The notes under the pieces are model-generated. The model was not told the DNA's origin, made no database searches, and saw only the letters and a list, made by a program, of their open reading frames with translations. DNA of 14,509 nt from Chloroflexi bacterium RBG_16_56_11 (GTDB lineage: Bacteria > Chloroflexota > Dehalococcoidia > Dehalococcoidales > RBG-16-60-22), in the NCBI GenBank assembly GCA_001796865.1, contig MGNQ01000029.1, forward strand, positions 22,236 through 36,744, given 5' to 3'. Positions 6,893-13,944 of the stretch are shown here, piece after piece. A program made the translations under genes and the position numbers. Position 1 is the first letter of the stretch; every line of letters starts with the position of its first letter.

Positions 6893-7888
6893 CTATCTCC
6901 CAACCGCGTCGCGGACCGCCTGCAGATTGGCCTCCGGTGTTTCCGGGAGGAAGGTGCAGCCCGGCCCGAGCATCCACCCTCTTTTCCCCATGGCGGTACG
7001 CAGGCCGGCTATTTCCGCAGCCAGGAGCGCCGGCGTCGCCATAGCGAGGTCACGGTCGTGGCCTATGCCTCCGACGACCGCCTTGCCGCCGACAATCCTT
7101 TGACCTTCGACGAGAGATGGGTTCCCGGCGGCCCTGGCGTCCCAGCTGAAGGCATGGACCGGGTAGTCCGCGACCACCCGGAGCAGGTTATTCGCCCGGC
7201 AGACATGGAGCACGTGGAAATCGGCGGGCGGCAGTGCGTTGAGCAGCTTCAGGTCATAGGGCCGGGCAAGTCTCCGGTACTCTTCTTCGGACAGGCGGTC
7301 GCTGGTAGCCCAGGCGGTGGTGGCGTAAAAAAGCCCGCTGGCGCCCCGTTCCAGGCACGCCCCGGCAAACTTGATAAAGGTCTGGCTGATGGCCTCGAGG
7401 GCATGGTTTACCAGCGGCGTCTCCTCCCTGAGTTGTTTTAAAAATATCTCCTCTGAGCCCACCAGCCTGGCCGCGATCGCCAGGGGGGTGAAAACGGTCA
7501 TGATAAAGGGTACTTTACCTTTCAGACCCCGGGAGATGATTTCCAGGCAGGCGAGTTGTTCTCCCAGGGCGCCCTTATTGACATCCAGCACACCGATTTT
7601 TTGCCAGTCGGCAGGGTTTTTCACCGGGGTAGATACTACGCGCGGGGATGCGTCGCCGTCATAGCGTGTTTTCACTCCCCAGTCTTCGACATGGTAAGAA
7701 GCGCGCGGATTGACCTTCATGAAATCCCAGTCGAACCGTTCCTGGAAACCGCGCATCGCCTCCGCCAGCTTCTCCGCTGAGGTCTCGCTACCGTAGAAAT
7801 GCCGCCACATGCTTACGGGTACTCGGTCGACCTCCTCCCTCTTCAATGTCGCCGTGACACGCTCCCGTTGGGTCATTGCTGCCATCAT
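6893..7888 (-). CDS. UROD-family protein, corrinoid methyltransferase (MtaA/MtbA)-like
   Basis: This 331-aa protein has the uroporphyrinogen decarboxylase fold family layout, opening RERVTATLKREEVDRVPVSMW (about 8-28). It lacks the RQAGR-type substrate loop of true HemE, so haem synthesis is unlikely. It does carry H228-V-C230 and a distant C311 in GPGCTFLPETP, the H-x-C...C zinc arrangement of methylcobamide:CoM methyltransferases MtaA and MtbA. A role moving methyl groups between a corrinoid protein and an acceptor is the best reading, but no corrinoid protein, MtaB-type partner or reactivase is in the window. The start is set by GGAGG 5 nt before the first of two adjacent ATGs; the second ATG (8-nt spacing) is equally possible. 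It is a single-gene unit, convergent with the MFS gene. Confidence 0.85.
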   Translation of the reverse strand: MMAAMTQRERVTATLKREEVDRVPVSMWRHFYGSETSAEKLAEAMRGFQERFDWDFMKVNPRASYHVEDWGVKTRYDGDASPRVVSTPVKNPADWQKIGVLDVNKGALGEQLACLEIISRGLKGKVPFIMTVFTPLAIAARLVGSEEIFLKQLREETPLVNHALEAISQTFIKFAGACLERGASGLFYATTAWATSDRLSEEEYRRLARPYDLKLLNALPPADFHVLHVCRANNLLRVVADYPVHAFSWDARAAGNPSLVEGQRIVGGKAVVGGIGHDRDLAMATPALLAAEIAGLRTAMGKRGWMLGPGCTFLPETPEANLQAVRDAVGR

Positions 7889-7900
7889 CGTCGCCTCCTT

Positions 7901-7922
7901 GCATTATATTATATGGTAATGC
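7901..7922 (-). promoter_or_regulatory. Promoter -10 region inside a palindrome, upstream of the UROD-family gene
   Basis: On the minus strand two overlapping TATAAT boxes (7913-7908 and 7908-7903) are bracketed by GCATTA and TAATGC arms (7901-7906 and 7917-7922). The leader to the ATG at 7888 would be very short, just long enough for the GGAGG at 7898-7894. No clear -35 is visible. The palindrome around the -10 suits a repressor operator. Confidence 0.5.
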
Positions 7923-7991
7923 ATCTTTCTGACGGCTGTAAAATAATAATCGAATTGAGGGTTTTCAGTAGTGATGTAGGAAAACGGGGCT

Positions 7992-8061
7992 GGCGCTCAT
8001 TCTAAGCCTGTCGAAGGGTGAACTTAAGCCGCCCATGGTTCGACAGGCTCACCACGAGCGG
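7992..8061. repeat. REP-like imperfect palindrome, copy 2
   Basis: The left arm carries CGCTC and AGCCTGTCGAA and the right arm TTCGACAGGCT and GAGCGG, with a loop of about 25 nt. Positions 8036-8061 match copy 1 (3984-4009) in reverse complement at 25 of 26 bases. It lies in the 306-bp gap between the divergent UROD-family and amidohydrolase genes. That gap otherwise holds the two promoters and, at about 8121-8165, short GC-rich inverted repeats in the amidohydrolase leader. Confidence 0.85.
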
Positions 8062-8088
8062 TCGTAAAACACCCTCCCGGTATTCCGT

Positions 8089-8117
8089 TTGACATTTCCG
8101 TGCTGACTATCAATAAT
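8089..8117 (+). promoter_or_regulatory. Sigma70-like promoter of the amidohydrolase-cupin operon
   Basis: A perfect TTGACA (8089-8094), a 17-bp spacer and AATAAT (8112-8117, five of six matches to TATAAT) give the best promoter in the window. The leader would be about 70 nt and contains short GC-rich hairpins such as CGGGAAAATCCCG before the ribosome site AAAGGAG at 8184-8190. Confidence 0.65.
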
Positions 8118-8194
8118 ACGTTTATCGGCTATCGGCGCTGCGCAAGCACCGCCGGGAAAATCCCGCCGGAATCTATCATCGATGAAAGGAGACC

Positions 8195-9211
8195 ATGAAA
8201 CCACCGTACCAGCTTAAAATCGACGCCTATGCCCACATCGTTCCCCCGAAGTATGGAGAGGTCCTCCACAAGGTCGCCCCCCAGATATACGAGAGTCAGG
8301 TGCTGGTCAGTCCGGCCCTGTATGACCTCGATGCCCGGTTCCGGGTCATGGACAAGTTCGAGCCGCTGCGGCAGGTGTTGACGCTCGGCCGGATCCCCGT
8401 GGAGCACGTTACCGGGCCGGCCAAAGCCGCCGAGCTGGCGGAGCGGGCCGACGACGAGATGGCAGAGCTGGTCAACAAGCACCGCGACCGCTTCTGCGGG
8501 GCGCTGGCCACCCTCGCCATGAACAATATGGACGCTGCCCTGAGAGAGACGGACCGCGCCATCAAAGACCTGAAGTTCAAGGGCGTCTACCTCCACACGC
8601 CGGTAGACGAAAAACCCCTCGATTCGCCGGAGTTTTTACCGCTCTACGAGAAGATGTGCCAGTATGACCTGCCGATAGTCATCCACCCCATGAGAAAGGT
8701 CGACCACCCGGACTACCTGACCGAAAAGACGTCTAAATATAACATGTTCAGTCTTTTCGGCTGGCCTTACGATACCACATCGGCGATGGCCCGTCTGGTG
8801 TTCAGCGGCATCATGGAGAAATTCCCCACTCTCAAGGTAGTCACGCACCACCTTGGGGGCATGGTGCCTTTCTATGCCGAAAGAATCAGACAGTTCACGC
8901 AGATGTTCTCCCTGAACCGGGAGGCTGAAAGCAGCGGGTTGTGGCTGAAAAAGGATATCGTCGACTACTTCCGGATGTTCTACGCCGATACGGCCATCTA
9001 CGGCAATCCGACGGCGCTCGCGTGCGGCCATGCCTTCTTCGGCCCCGACCACATCCTGTTCGGGATCGATTTTCCCCTGGGGGACATCGAGCACGGCGAC
9101 CGCAACTACCGGCAGACCATCAACGCCATCGAAGAGATGGATATCACCGCCGAAGACAGGAAGAAGATTTACGAGGACAATGCCAGGAATCTAATGCGTT
9201 TACCGGTATAG
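8195..9211 (+). CDS. Amidohydrolase_2 family protein (ACMSD/resorcylate decarboxylase-like)
   Basis: This 338-aa TIM-barrel metal enzyme belongs to the amidohydrolase_2 group, which includes aminocarboxymuconate semialdehyde decarboxylase and gamma-resorcylate decarboxylase, enzymes that usually remove CO2 from aromatic or related acids. The metal ligands that can be placed are H164 (LPIVIHP), H218 (VVTHHLGG) and D292 (LFGIDFPLG). The N-terminal H-x-H motif is altered: KIDAYAH gives Y12 and H14, so the first histidine is replaced by tyrosine. That may change the metal site or mark a subfamily with its own chemistry. The C-terminal FGIDFPLG...KIYEDNARNLMRL is standard for the family. It starts 5 nt after an AAAGGAGA ribosome site and is followed 18 bp later by a cupin gene, forming an operon. 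The substrate is unknown; hydrolase activity remains possible. Confidence 0.88.
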   Translation: MKPPYQLKIDAYAHIVPPKYGEVLHKVAPQIYESQVLVSPALYDLDARFRVMDKFEPLRQVLTLGRIPVEHVTGPAKAAELAERADDEMAELVNKHRDRFCGALATLAMNNMDAALRETDRAIKDLKFKGVYLHTPVDEKPLDSPEFLPLYEKMCQYDLPIVIHPMRKVDHPDYLTEKTSKYNMFSLFGWPYDTTSAMARLVFSGIMEKFPTLKVVTHHLGGMVPFYAERIRQFTQMFSLNREAESSGLWLKKDIVDYFRMFYADTAIYGNPTALACGHAFFGPDHILFGIDFPLGDIEHGDRNYRQTINAIEEMDITAEDRKKIYEDNARNLMRLPV

Positions 9212-9229
9212 GGAGAAAGCGAGGATAAC

Positions 9230-9736
9230 ATGGCAAAATCGAAGTACGAAAAATACGTCGTGAGGAAACCGGCCATCGTCACCGACGCGTATACCGACGT
9301 GGTCCCGGAGACCGATGAAATCCCCAACCGGAGCCCGGCGGATACGGGCCCCCGGGTCATCTTTTCCAAGGACTTCGTGAATGAGGCAAACTCCATCGTG
9401 GAATATGGCATCATCTCCGGTGATATCGCCATCGGAGCCGACAACTATGTCACCGAGCCGCATAAACACAACTACGAAGAAATATTCCTTTTCCTGGGCA
9501 CGGACCCGAAAGATACCCGTGACCTCGGCGCGGAGGTCGAGTTCTGGATAGGCGAGGGAAAAGACCGTGAGAAGATAATTTTTAACACGTCTTCCAGCAT
9601 CTATGTCCCGCCGGGCGTGGTGCACTTTCCCCAGTACTGGCGTAAAGTCACCCGGCCGGTGATAACCGTGGTCATCATGCCGACCACCGGGAAACGTGTC
9701 CTGGAAATAGCTTCTTCGAAGGGCGGGAAAAAATAG
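9230..9736 (+). CDS. Single-domain cupin protein
   Basis: This 168-aa protein is one cupin barrel with an extended N-terminus. The metal site is intact: H78, H80 and E84 (HKHNYEE) with H132 (PPGVVHFP). The AEVEFWIGEG segment (101-110) matches AEVELWIGG in the second half of the bicupin at 4082, and both proteins begin with a KYxKY motif, so they are paralogues. GAGG lies 5 nt before the ATG, 18 bp behind the amidohydrolase stop, so the two are co-transcribed. It could be a metal-dependent dioxygenase, isomerase or a binding protein; the sequence does not decide. It ends 43 bp before the convergent PdxA-family gene, and that gap shows no convincing terminator. Confidence 0.87.
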   Translation: MAKSKYEKYVVRKPAIVTDAYTDVVPETDEIPNRSPADTGPRVIFSKDFVNEANSIVEYGIISGDIAIGADNYVTEPHKHNYEEIFLFLGTDPKDTRDLGAEVEFWIGEGKDREKIIFNTSSSIYVPPGVVHFPQYWRKVTRPVITVVIMPTTGKRVLEIASSKGGKK

Positions 9737-9779
9737 TCCGGGATTAAGTCCGTCGCACGACAAACCGGAGCTTGAGAAT

Positions 9780-10787
9780 CTAGGTCAATTTCCCCTTCGT
9801 GAGGTTGACGGCCAGTTTGATGGCCTCCACGAGGCTGCGGTGGTTCGCGATACCCCGGCCGGCGATGTCGAAGGCAGTGCCGTGGTCCACCGAGGTGCGT
9901 ATGAAAGGCAGGCCCAGGGCCACGCTCACGCTCTTCTCGAAGTTGTGGACCTTTATCGGGATATGTCCCTGGTCATGGTACATGGCCAGGACGACGTCGA
10001 ACTCTCCGCCGAGGGTGCGGATGAAAACGGAGTCGGCCGGTAGCGGGCCGCGGGCGTCGATACCGGACGCTACAGCGACCGCGATAGCCGGGCTTATCTG
10101 CTCGATTTCCTCCCGGCCAAAGAGGCCGCCCTCGCCGCCGTGGGGATTGAGGGCGGCCACGGCGATACGGGGCCGGGTAATGCCCCACCTTCCGAAACTT
10201 TCCTGGATCAGTTTTAGCCTGGCCGTGATTCTTTCCCGGGTCACCAGCGAGCAGGCCTCTTTCAGCGAGTGGTGCGTGGTCAGGTGGACTACCCGCAGCG
10301 GGTCGGAGACCAGCATGGTCGCGTATTCACGGGTTTTTGTCAGCCGCGCCAGGTACTCCAGGTGGCCGATGTCCCCGTAGCCCGCCCGGACGGTCGCCTC
10401 TTTGTTTATCGGTGTCGTGACCATGGCCCGGGCCTCTCCTTTGATTGCCATCTCCGCGGCCGCGGCCACGTATTCCATTGAGGCCCGGCCGCACGTCTGG
10501 CATACCCTGCCGATGGTAAAATCGACCGGGTCGAGATTATGGAGGTCGATGATATCTATGGTCCCTTTTAACCCCCGGACATCGCCGGCGCCGCTGACGG
10601 GCCTCAACTTCACCGGACTCTTTAACATATTGATGACCCCGGACATCACGGCGCCGGAACACACCAGAATGGGACGGCAAATAGCGCTGATTTCTCCCAG
10701 GGCCAGGGCCCTGGCCGCTATCTCCGGCCCGATGCCCGCAGCATCGCCCATGGTAACGGCGATAATGGGCCTTCCCGTGGCGTTCAT
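9780..10787 (-). CDS. PdxA-family dehydrogenase (PdxA2-like)
   Basis: This 335-aa metal- and NAD-dependent dehydrogenase belongs to the PdxA family, which oxidises phosphorylated hydroxy acids with decarboxylation. Metal histidines correspond to H172 (TTHHSL), H216 (NPHGGEGG) and H271 (MYHDQGH). PdxA signatures MGDAAGIGPEI (13-23), TTPINKE (124-130) and RTSVDHGTAFDIAGRG (297-312) are intact. The MYHDQGHIPIK form is closer to PdxA2, the 4-phospho-D-threonate/erythronate dehydrogenase, than to vitamin B6 PdxA, which has MYHDQGLPVLK. No DUF1537 kinase, the usual PdxA2 partner, is in the window, so B6 synthesis is not excluded. The frame opens at a TTG at 10814, but ATG at 10787 is preferred: AAGGA lies 7 nt upstream and the length fits the family. 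It is a single gene. Confidence 0.9.
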   Translation of the reverse strand: MNATGRPIIAVTMGDAAGIGPEIAARALALGEISAICRPILVCSGAVMSGVINMLKSPVKLRPVSGAGDVRGLKGTIDIIDLHNLDPVDFTIGRVCQTCGRASMEYVAAAAEMAIKGEARAMVTTPINKEATVRAGYGDIGHLEYLARLTKTREYATMLVSDPLRVVHLTTHHSLKEACSLVTRERITARLKLIQESFGRWGITRPRIAVAALNPHGGEGGLFGREEIEQISPAIAVAVASGIDARGPLPADSVFIRTLGGEFDVVLAMYHDQGHIPIKVHNFEKSVSVALGLPFIRTSVDHGTAFDIAGRGIANHRSLVEAIKLAVNLTKGKLT

Positions 10788-10816
10788 TTTCCCGTCCTTC
10801 ATCTGCTTTAACAATG

Positions 10817-10924
10817 CTATGATATCTCTAAAAAGTCAAGCAACCCTATAGACGAAATGTAATATTTTTGTCATAATTAGATTAAGGAAGATATTTCATT
10901 TTGATGAAAAACAGGATATCATAG
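10817..10924. promoter_or_regulatory. AT-rich divergent regulatory region with paired 10-bp inverted sites
   Basis: CTATGATATC (10817-10826) is an exact reverse complement of GATATCATAG (10915-10924), and a further palindrome TTTCAT-N4-ATGAAA lies at 10894-10909. The stretch is far richer in A+T than the neighbouring genes and separates the PdxA-family gene (-) from the small helical protein (+). On the plus strand TTGTCA, a 16-bp spacer and GATATT form a weak promoter candidate. No regulator is encoded nearby. Confidence 0.4.
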
Positions 10925-11013
10925 TAAATGTAACTGCCCCACATAATATAAGGATTTTTTATTTCACACCAATAAAATCGTCGGGAGAAAAACCGGCGGG
11001 AGGGGAAAGCAAC

Positions 11014-11286
11014 ATGGCAGAAAAGGGTAAATATAACCGGAAAAAGGCTGCGGATGACCTCGGCAAAGTTATGAAGACCTTCGGTGAAACGGTCGGTCAG
11101 ATTTTCAACGATCCCGAGCTGCGGGAAAAGGCCAAGGAGTTTTCGCAGAGCATTGTCAACTCTGCCGCCAAGGTCATTGACAGCCGCATCAAGGATAATG
11201 AAGTAAAGGCCAAGTTCCGGGACGTGGGTAAGGCCGCCCAGACCCTCGGCAAGTCCATCACGGACAATTTCAAGACCGCGGAGTAA
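11014..11286 (+). CDS. Small helical hypothetical protein with internal repeat
   Basis: This 90-aa charged, probably all-helical protein has no cysteine, tryptophan, signal peptide or membrane segment. A strong GGGAGGGG lies about 8 nt before the ATG. Two segments look alike: NDPELREKAKEFSQSI (about 32-47) and KDNEVKAKFRDVGKAA (about 60-75), each followed by a small/hydrophobic helix end, which suggests an internal duplication of an amphipathic helix. It could wrap a membrane or bind a larger partner; I do not recognise the family. It is alone behind an AT-rich upstream region, and the 188-bp gap after it holds no clear terminator. Confidence 0.75.
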   Translation: MAEKGKYNRKKAADDLGKVMKTFGETVGQIFNDPELREKAKEFSQSIVNSAAKVIDSRIKDNEVKAKFRDVGKAAQTLGKSITDNFKTAE

Positions 11287-11410
11287 AGACCGCCGGACTG
11301 CCGGGCCAGGCGCCATCTCCCCTCGTTATCTCGAGCGCAGTCTGGCGCGTGGCCGTTAACCGGTCCTGGTATCAGGCCTGGTCCTGAAATTCTACCCGGG
11401 CGAGAGGGAG

Positions 11411-11419
11411 TGATATAGT
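11411..11419 (+). promoter_or_regulatory. Possible extended -10 promoter upstream of the ABC1/UbiB gene
   Basis: TGA followed by TATAGT matches an extended -10 (TGnTATAAT) at five of six core bases. No -35 is seen. It would give a leader of roughly 50 nt to the ATG at 11475. It overlaps a reading frame that may itself be coding, so the call is tentative. Confidence 0.3.
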
Positions 11420-11474
11420 TACCACAGTTACACGCCGGCGGAGCCGTCATTTCCACAGGTACCGTGTAATTACC

Positions 11475-12989
11475 ATGGTCCTGGTCAAGCACCGGCTCGG
11501 TGATTTCATCCGCATGTTCGGCCTGGAAAAATATTTACCGTTTCACTGGGTGCCACCGGGCAATCCCTGGCACAAGGAACTGCACACCAGATCGGAGCGC
11601 ACGCGCATGGCCATGGAGGAGCTCGGGACCACCTTCGTGAAGATAGGGCAGATCCTTTCGACCCGCACGGATATGTTGCCCTCGGACTATACCCGGGAGC
11701 TGTCCAAGCTGCAAAGCTCCATGGCGCCGCTGCCCGTGGCGGTGATTGAGAAAGTCATTTCCGATGAGCTGCACAAGCCCGTCAGCGAGCTGTTCCGGTC
11801 CTTCGACCAGAACCCTCTGGGTGTTGCCTCTATCGGGCAGGCACATGCGGCTACCCTTCTGGACGGCACTGATGTGGTCATCAAGGTGCGTAAGCCCGGG
11901 GTAGTTGAGCAGGTAACTGAAGACCTCGACATCCTGCGCCAGGTAGCTGAAAACGCCGCCCGGCGCTCGAACTACTCATATCAGTATAACCTGCCCGGGG
12001 TAGTCGAAGAAATCGCGGACACTATCACGGCCGAGTTGGACTACGTGCGTGAAGGCCACAGCGCCGAGCACTTCGCCCAGTTTTTCCAGGAAGACCCCAA
12101 AATGCACGTCCCCAAGATTTTCTGGCAATATACCACCCCGCGAGTGATTGTATTGGAGCGCATCAGGGGCATCGGGATACACGATATACCGGCGCTGGAG
12201 AAGGCCGGTTTTGACCGCAAGGAGTTGGCCGGCCGCGCCGTGGATGTCTGGCTGCGGATGGTCTTCGAGGACGCCGTGTTCCATGCCGACCCCCATCCCG
12301 GCAATCTATTTGTCGAGCCTGACGGACGCCTCGGCTTAATCGATTACGGCATGGTAGGGCTGGTGGACGATGACGTCAGGGACCACCTGGCGACCGGAGT
12401 GAAAGCCATCCTCGACCGGGACGCCGACCTCCTGGTGGAGTCGATTACCGACCTTGGGGCGGTGGCCCCGATAGGCTCGCGGGAAAGCCTGCGGGTCGAC
12501 CTGAAGCATGTCATGGGCCATTATCCCCAGATGGCCGAGTTTCACCTGGCTTATAACCTGGGTGAGCTTTTCACGGTCGTGCGCCGCAACGGCGTCCAGT
12601 TGCCCGCTAATACGTTTCTTCTCCTCAAGACTATGGCCATGACGCAGAGCCTCGGCCGCGGGCTGAACCGCGACTTTGATTTCTTCAAGGCGCTGCAACC
12701 CCACATTGAAAAGGCGGTCGATAAGAGGTATTCCTTTTCCGCCACCCTCCGCCGCCTTCCCTCAGCCTTAACGGACCTGGCTATTTTCGGGGTGGGACTG
12801 CCCAAGCGGCTGCTCCGGATTGTCCGGTCCCTGGAGCGCGGTGAGCTGCTCGTCCGCACCGATGTTTCCGGACTGGAAATCCACATGGAGCACCTGGAGC
12901 GGATTGTGAGGATGCTGGTGGTGGGCATCGTCGCCGGGGCTGTTATCCTCGGGGCGACCGTGATATACCTGGCTTCCCGTCTCAGCTAA
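11475..12989 (+). CDS. ABC1/AarF/UbiB-family atypical kinase
   Basis: This 504-aa protein belongs to the ABC1 (UbiB/ADCK) atypical kinase-like family, which supports quinone or isoprenoid lipid metabolism at membranes. Family motifs in order are the inhibitory KIGQ (56-59), the Ala-rich loop SIGQAHAATL (119-128), ATP-lysine K137 (VVIKVRKPG), ELDY (187-190), the catalytic HADPHPGN (270-277) and the metal motif DYG (290-292). A hydrophobic membrane helix closes the protein (about 477-500). The ATG at 11475 has no good ribosome site, and the frame is open back to 11388. The codons just upstream read RRRSRHFHRYRVIT, which resembles the family's usual N-terminus (RHLRRYREI...LVKHGFGD), so the real start may lie upstream at a non-standard codon, or this start was shifted by an indel. 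It is convergent with dppC, 39 bp away. Confidence 0.88.
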   Translation: MVLVKHRLGDFIRMFGLEKYLPFHWVPPGNPWHKELHTRSERTRMAMEELGTTFVKIGQILSTRTDMLPSDYTRELSKLQSSMAPLPVAVIEKVISDELHKPVSELFRSFDQNPLGVASIGQAHAATLLDGTDVVIKVRKPGVVEQVTEDLDILRQVAENAARRSNYSYQYNLPGVVEEIADTITAELDYVREGHSAEHFAQFFQEDPKMHVPKIFWQYTTPRVIVLERIRGIGIHDIPALEKAGFDRKELAGRAVDVWLRMVFEDAVFHADPHPGNLFVEPDGRLGLIDYGMVGLVDDDVRDHLATGVKAILDRDADLLVESITDLGAVAPIGSRESLRVDLKHVMGHYPQMAEFHLAYNLGELFTVVRRNGVQLPANTFLLLKTMAMTQSLGRGLNRDFDFFKALQPHIEKAVDKRYSFSATLRRLPSALTDLAIFGVGLPKRLLRIVRSLERGELLVRTDVSGLEIHMEHLERIVRMLVVGIVAGAVILGATVIYLASRLS

Positions 12990-13028
12990 CTTGCCCCGCT
13001 TTGGCCGTTCTAGTTGCCTGTCCTGTTT

Positions 13029-13934
13029 TCACAGCAAGCCTCTCAGCCTGGGGTCAAGCGCGTCCCTCAGGCCGTCTCCCACCATGTTGAAGGCGAAGAC
13101 CGCCAGCATCAGTGCCAGTCCCGGGGCGAAAGAGAGGATGGGCAGAACCAGCAGGTATTCCCTGGCCTCGCTGACCATGCTGCCCCAGGCCGCTGTCGGC
13201 GGCGTGATGCCGATTCCCAGGAAGCTGAGTCCGGCCTCCGCCAGGATAGTTGCCCCCAGCATCATGGTAATCTGCACAATTATTGGTGAGACGCAGTTGA
13301 GGGCGATATGGCGCAACATCAAACGGAGATTGCTCGCTCCCATCGCCCGCCCCGCCATGATGTAGTCGTTTTGCTTGACGGAAAGCACCTGCCCGCACAT
13401 GAGGCGAGCATAGCCCGGCATCAGGGCGACGCCCAGGGCGATAATCAAGTTCCTCATGCCCCCGCCCAGCAGGGCTGCCACCACCAGGGCCAGCAATATC
13501 ATCGGGAAAGACATGAGGGCATCGACGAATCTCATGATGACTACGTAGACCCACCCCCCGTAGTATCCGGCGAGCGTCCCCAGCGTTATGCCGACGATGC
13601 AGGCGACGGAAACCACGATAAGGCCTATTTCCAGGGAAGTCCGGGTGCCGAAGATTATCCGGCTCAGTGTGTCCCTTCCCAGGGCGTCGGTCCCCAGCCA
13701 GTGGGCGCCGCTAGGGTTCTCCAGCGTGTGTCTGAGGTCCGGCTCATAGGGACCGTAAGGGGCTATCCAGGGGGCTAAAATGGCCACCATGATGAACAGA
13801 AACAGGACTATCATGCCGAATACCACCACGCCCCGGCTGAGAAATACCCTCCGGAAGCGGCGCCACTCGCTTACCCGGGGTGGCAGCCCCATCAGCCCGT
13901 TTTCCATCAGATTGGAGGCAACCTGGTTCGCCAT
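13029..13934 (-). CDS. dppC: Dpp/Opp-type ABC transporter permease, DppC subunit
   Basis: This 301-aa inner-membrane permease belongs to the peptide/nickel/opine ABC importer family. The N-terminal OppC_N segment (about 25-75) contains the first helix (VVVFGMIVLFLFIMVAILAPW) and the conserved GTDALGRDTLSRIIFGTRTSL loop (about 86-106). Five further helices follow. The cytoplasmic EAA loop that contacts the ATPase is AGRAMGASNLRLMLRHIALN (about 192-211). The C-terminal GDGLRDALDPRLRG is the family signature. AGGTGG about 5 nt before the ATG overlaps the stop of dppB, and the genes are 10 bp apart, so they are translationally close in one operon. Binding protein and ATPase genes are not visible; they must lie upstream of dppB or elsewhere. 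Substrate cannot be inferred from the permease alone. Confidence 0.93.
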   Translation of the reverse strand: MANQVASNLMENGLMGLPPRVSEWRRFRRVFLSRGVVVFGMIVLFLFIMVAILAPWIAPYGPYEPDLRHTLENPSGAHWLGTDALGRDTLSRIIFGTRTSLEIGLIVVSVACIVGITLGTLAGYYGGWVYVVIMRFVDALMSFPMILLALVVAALLGGGMRNLIIALGVALMPGYARLMCGQVLSVKQNDYIMAGRAMGASNLRLMLRHIALNCVSPIIVQITMMLGATILAEAGLSFLGIGITPPTAAWGSMVSEAREYLLVLPILSFAPGLALMLAVFAFNMVGDGLRDALDPRLRGLL

Positions 13935-13944
13935 TATTCCACCT

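Noticed and set aside
6887..7441. 184-aa plus-strand frame
   Set aside because: It is the antisense shadow of the UROD-family gene, which has motifs and a good ribosome site.
8121..8165. Riboswitch in the amidohydrolase leader
   Set aside because: Only short GC-rich hairpins are present; the leader of about 70 nt shows no known riboswitch core or terminator.
9799..10380. 193-aa plus-strand frame
   Set aside because: It lies opposite the PdxA-family gene, whose motifs are intact, so it is a shadow.
10882..11316. 144-aa minus-strand frame over the small helical protein
   Set aside because: The plus-strand frame has a strong ribosome site and an even helical composition; the minus frame spans AT-rich intergenic DNA and has no ribosome site I can see.
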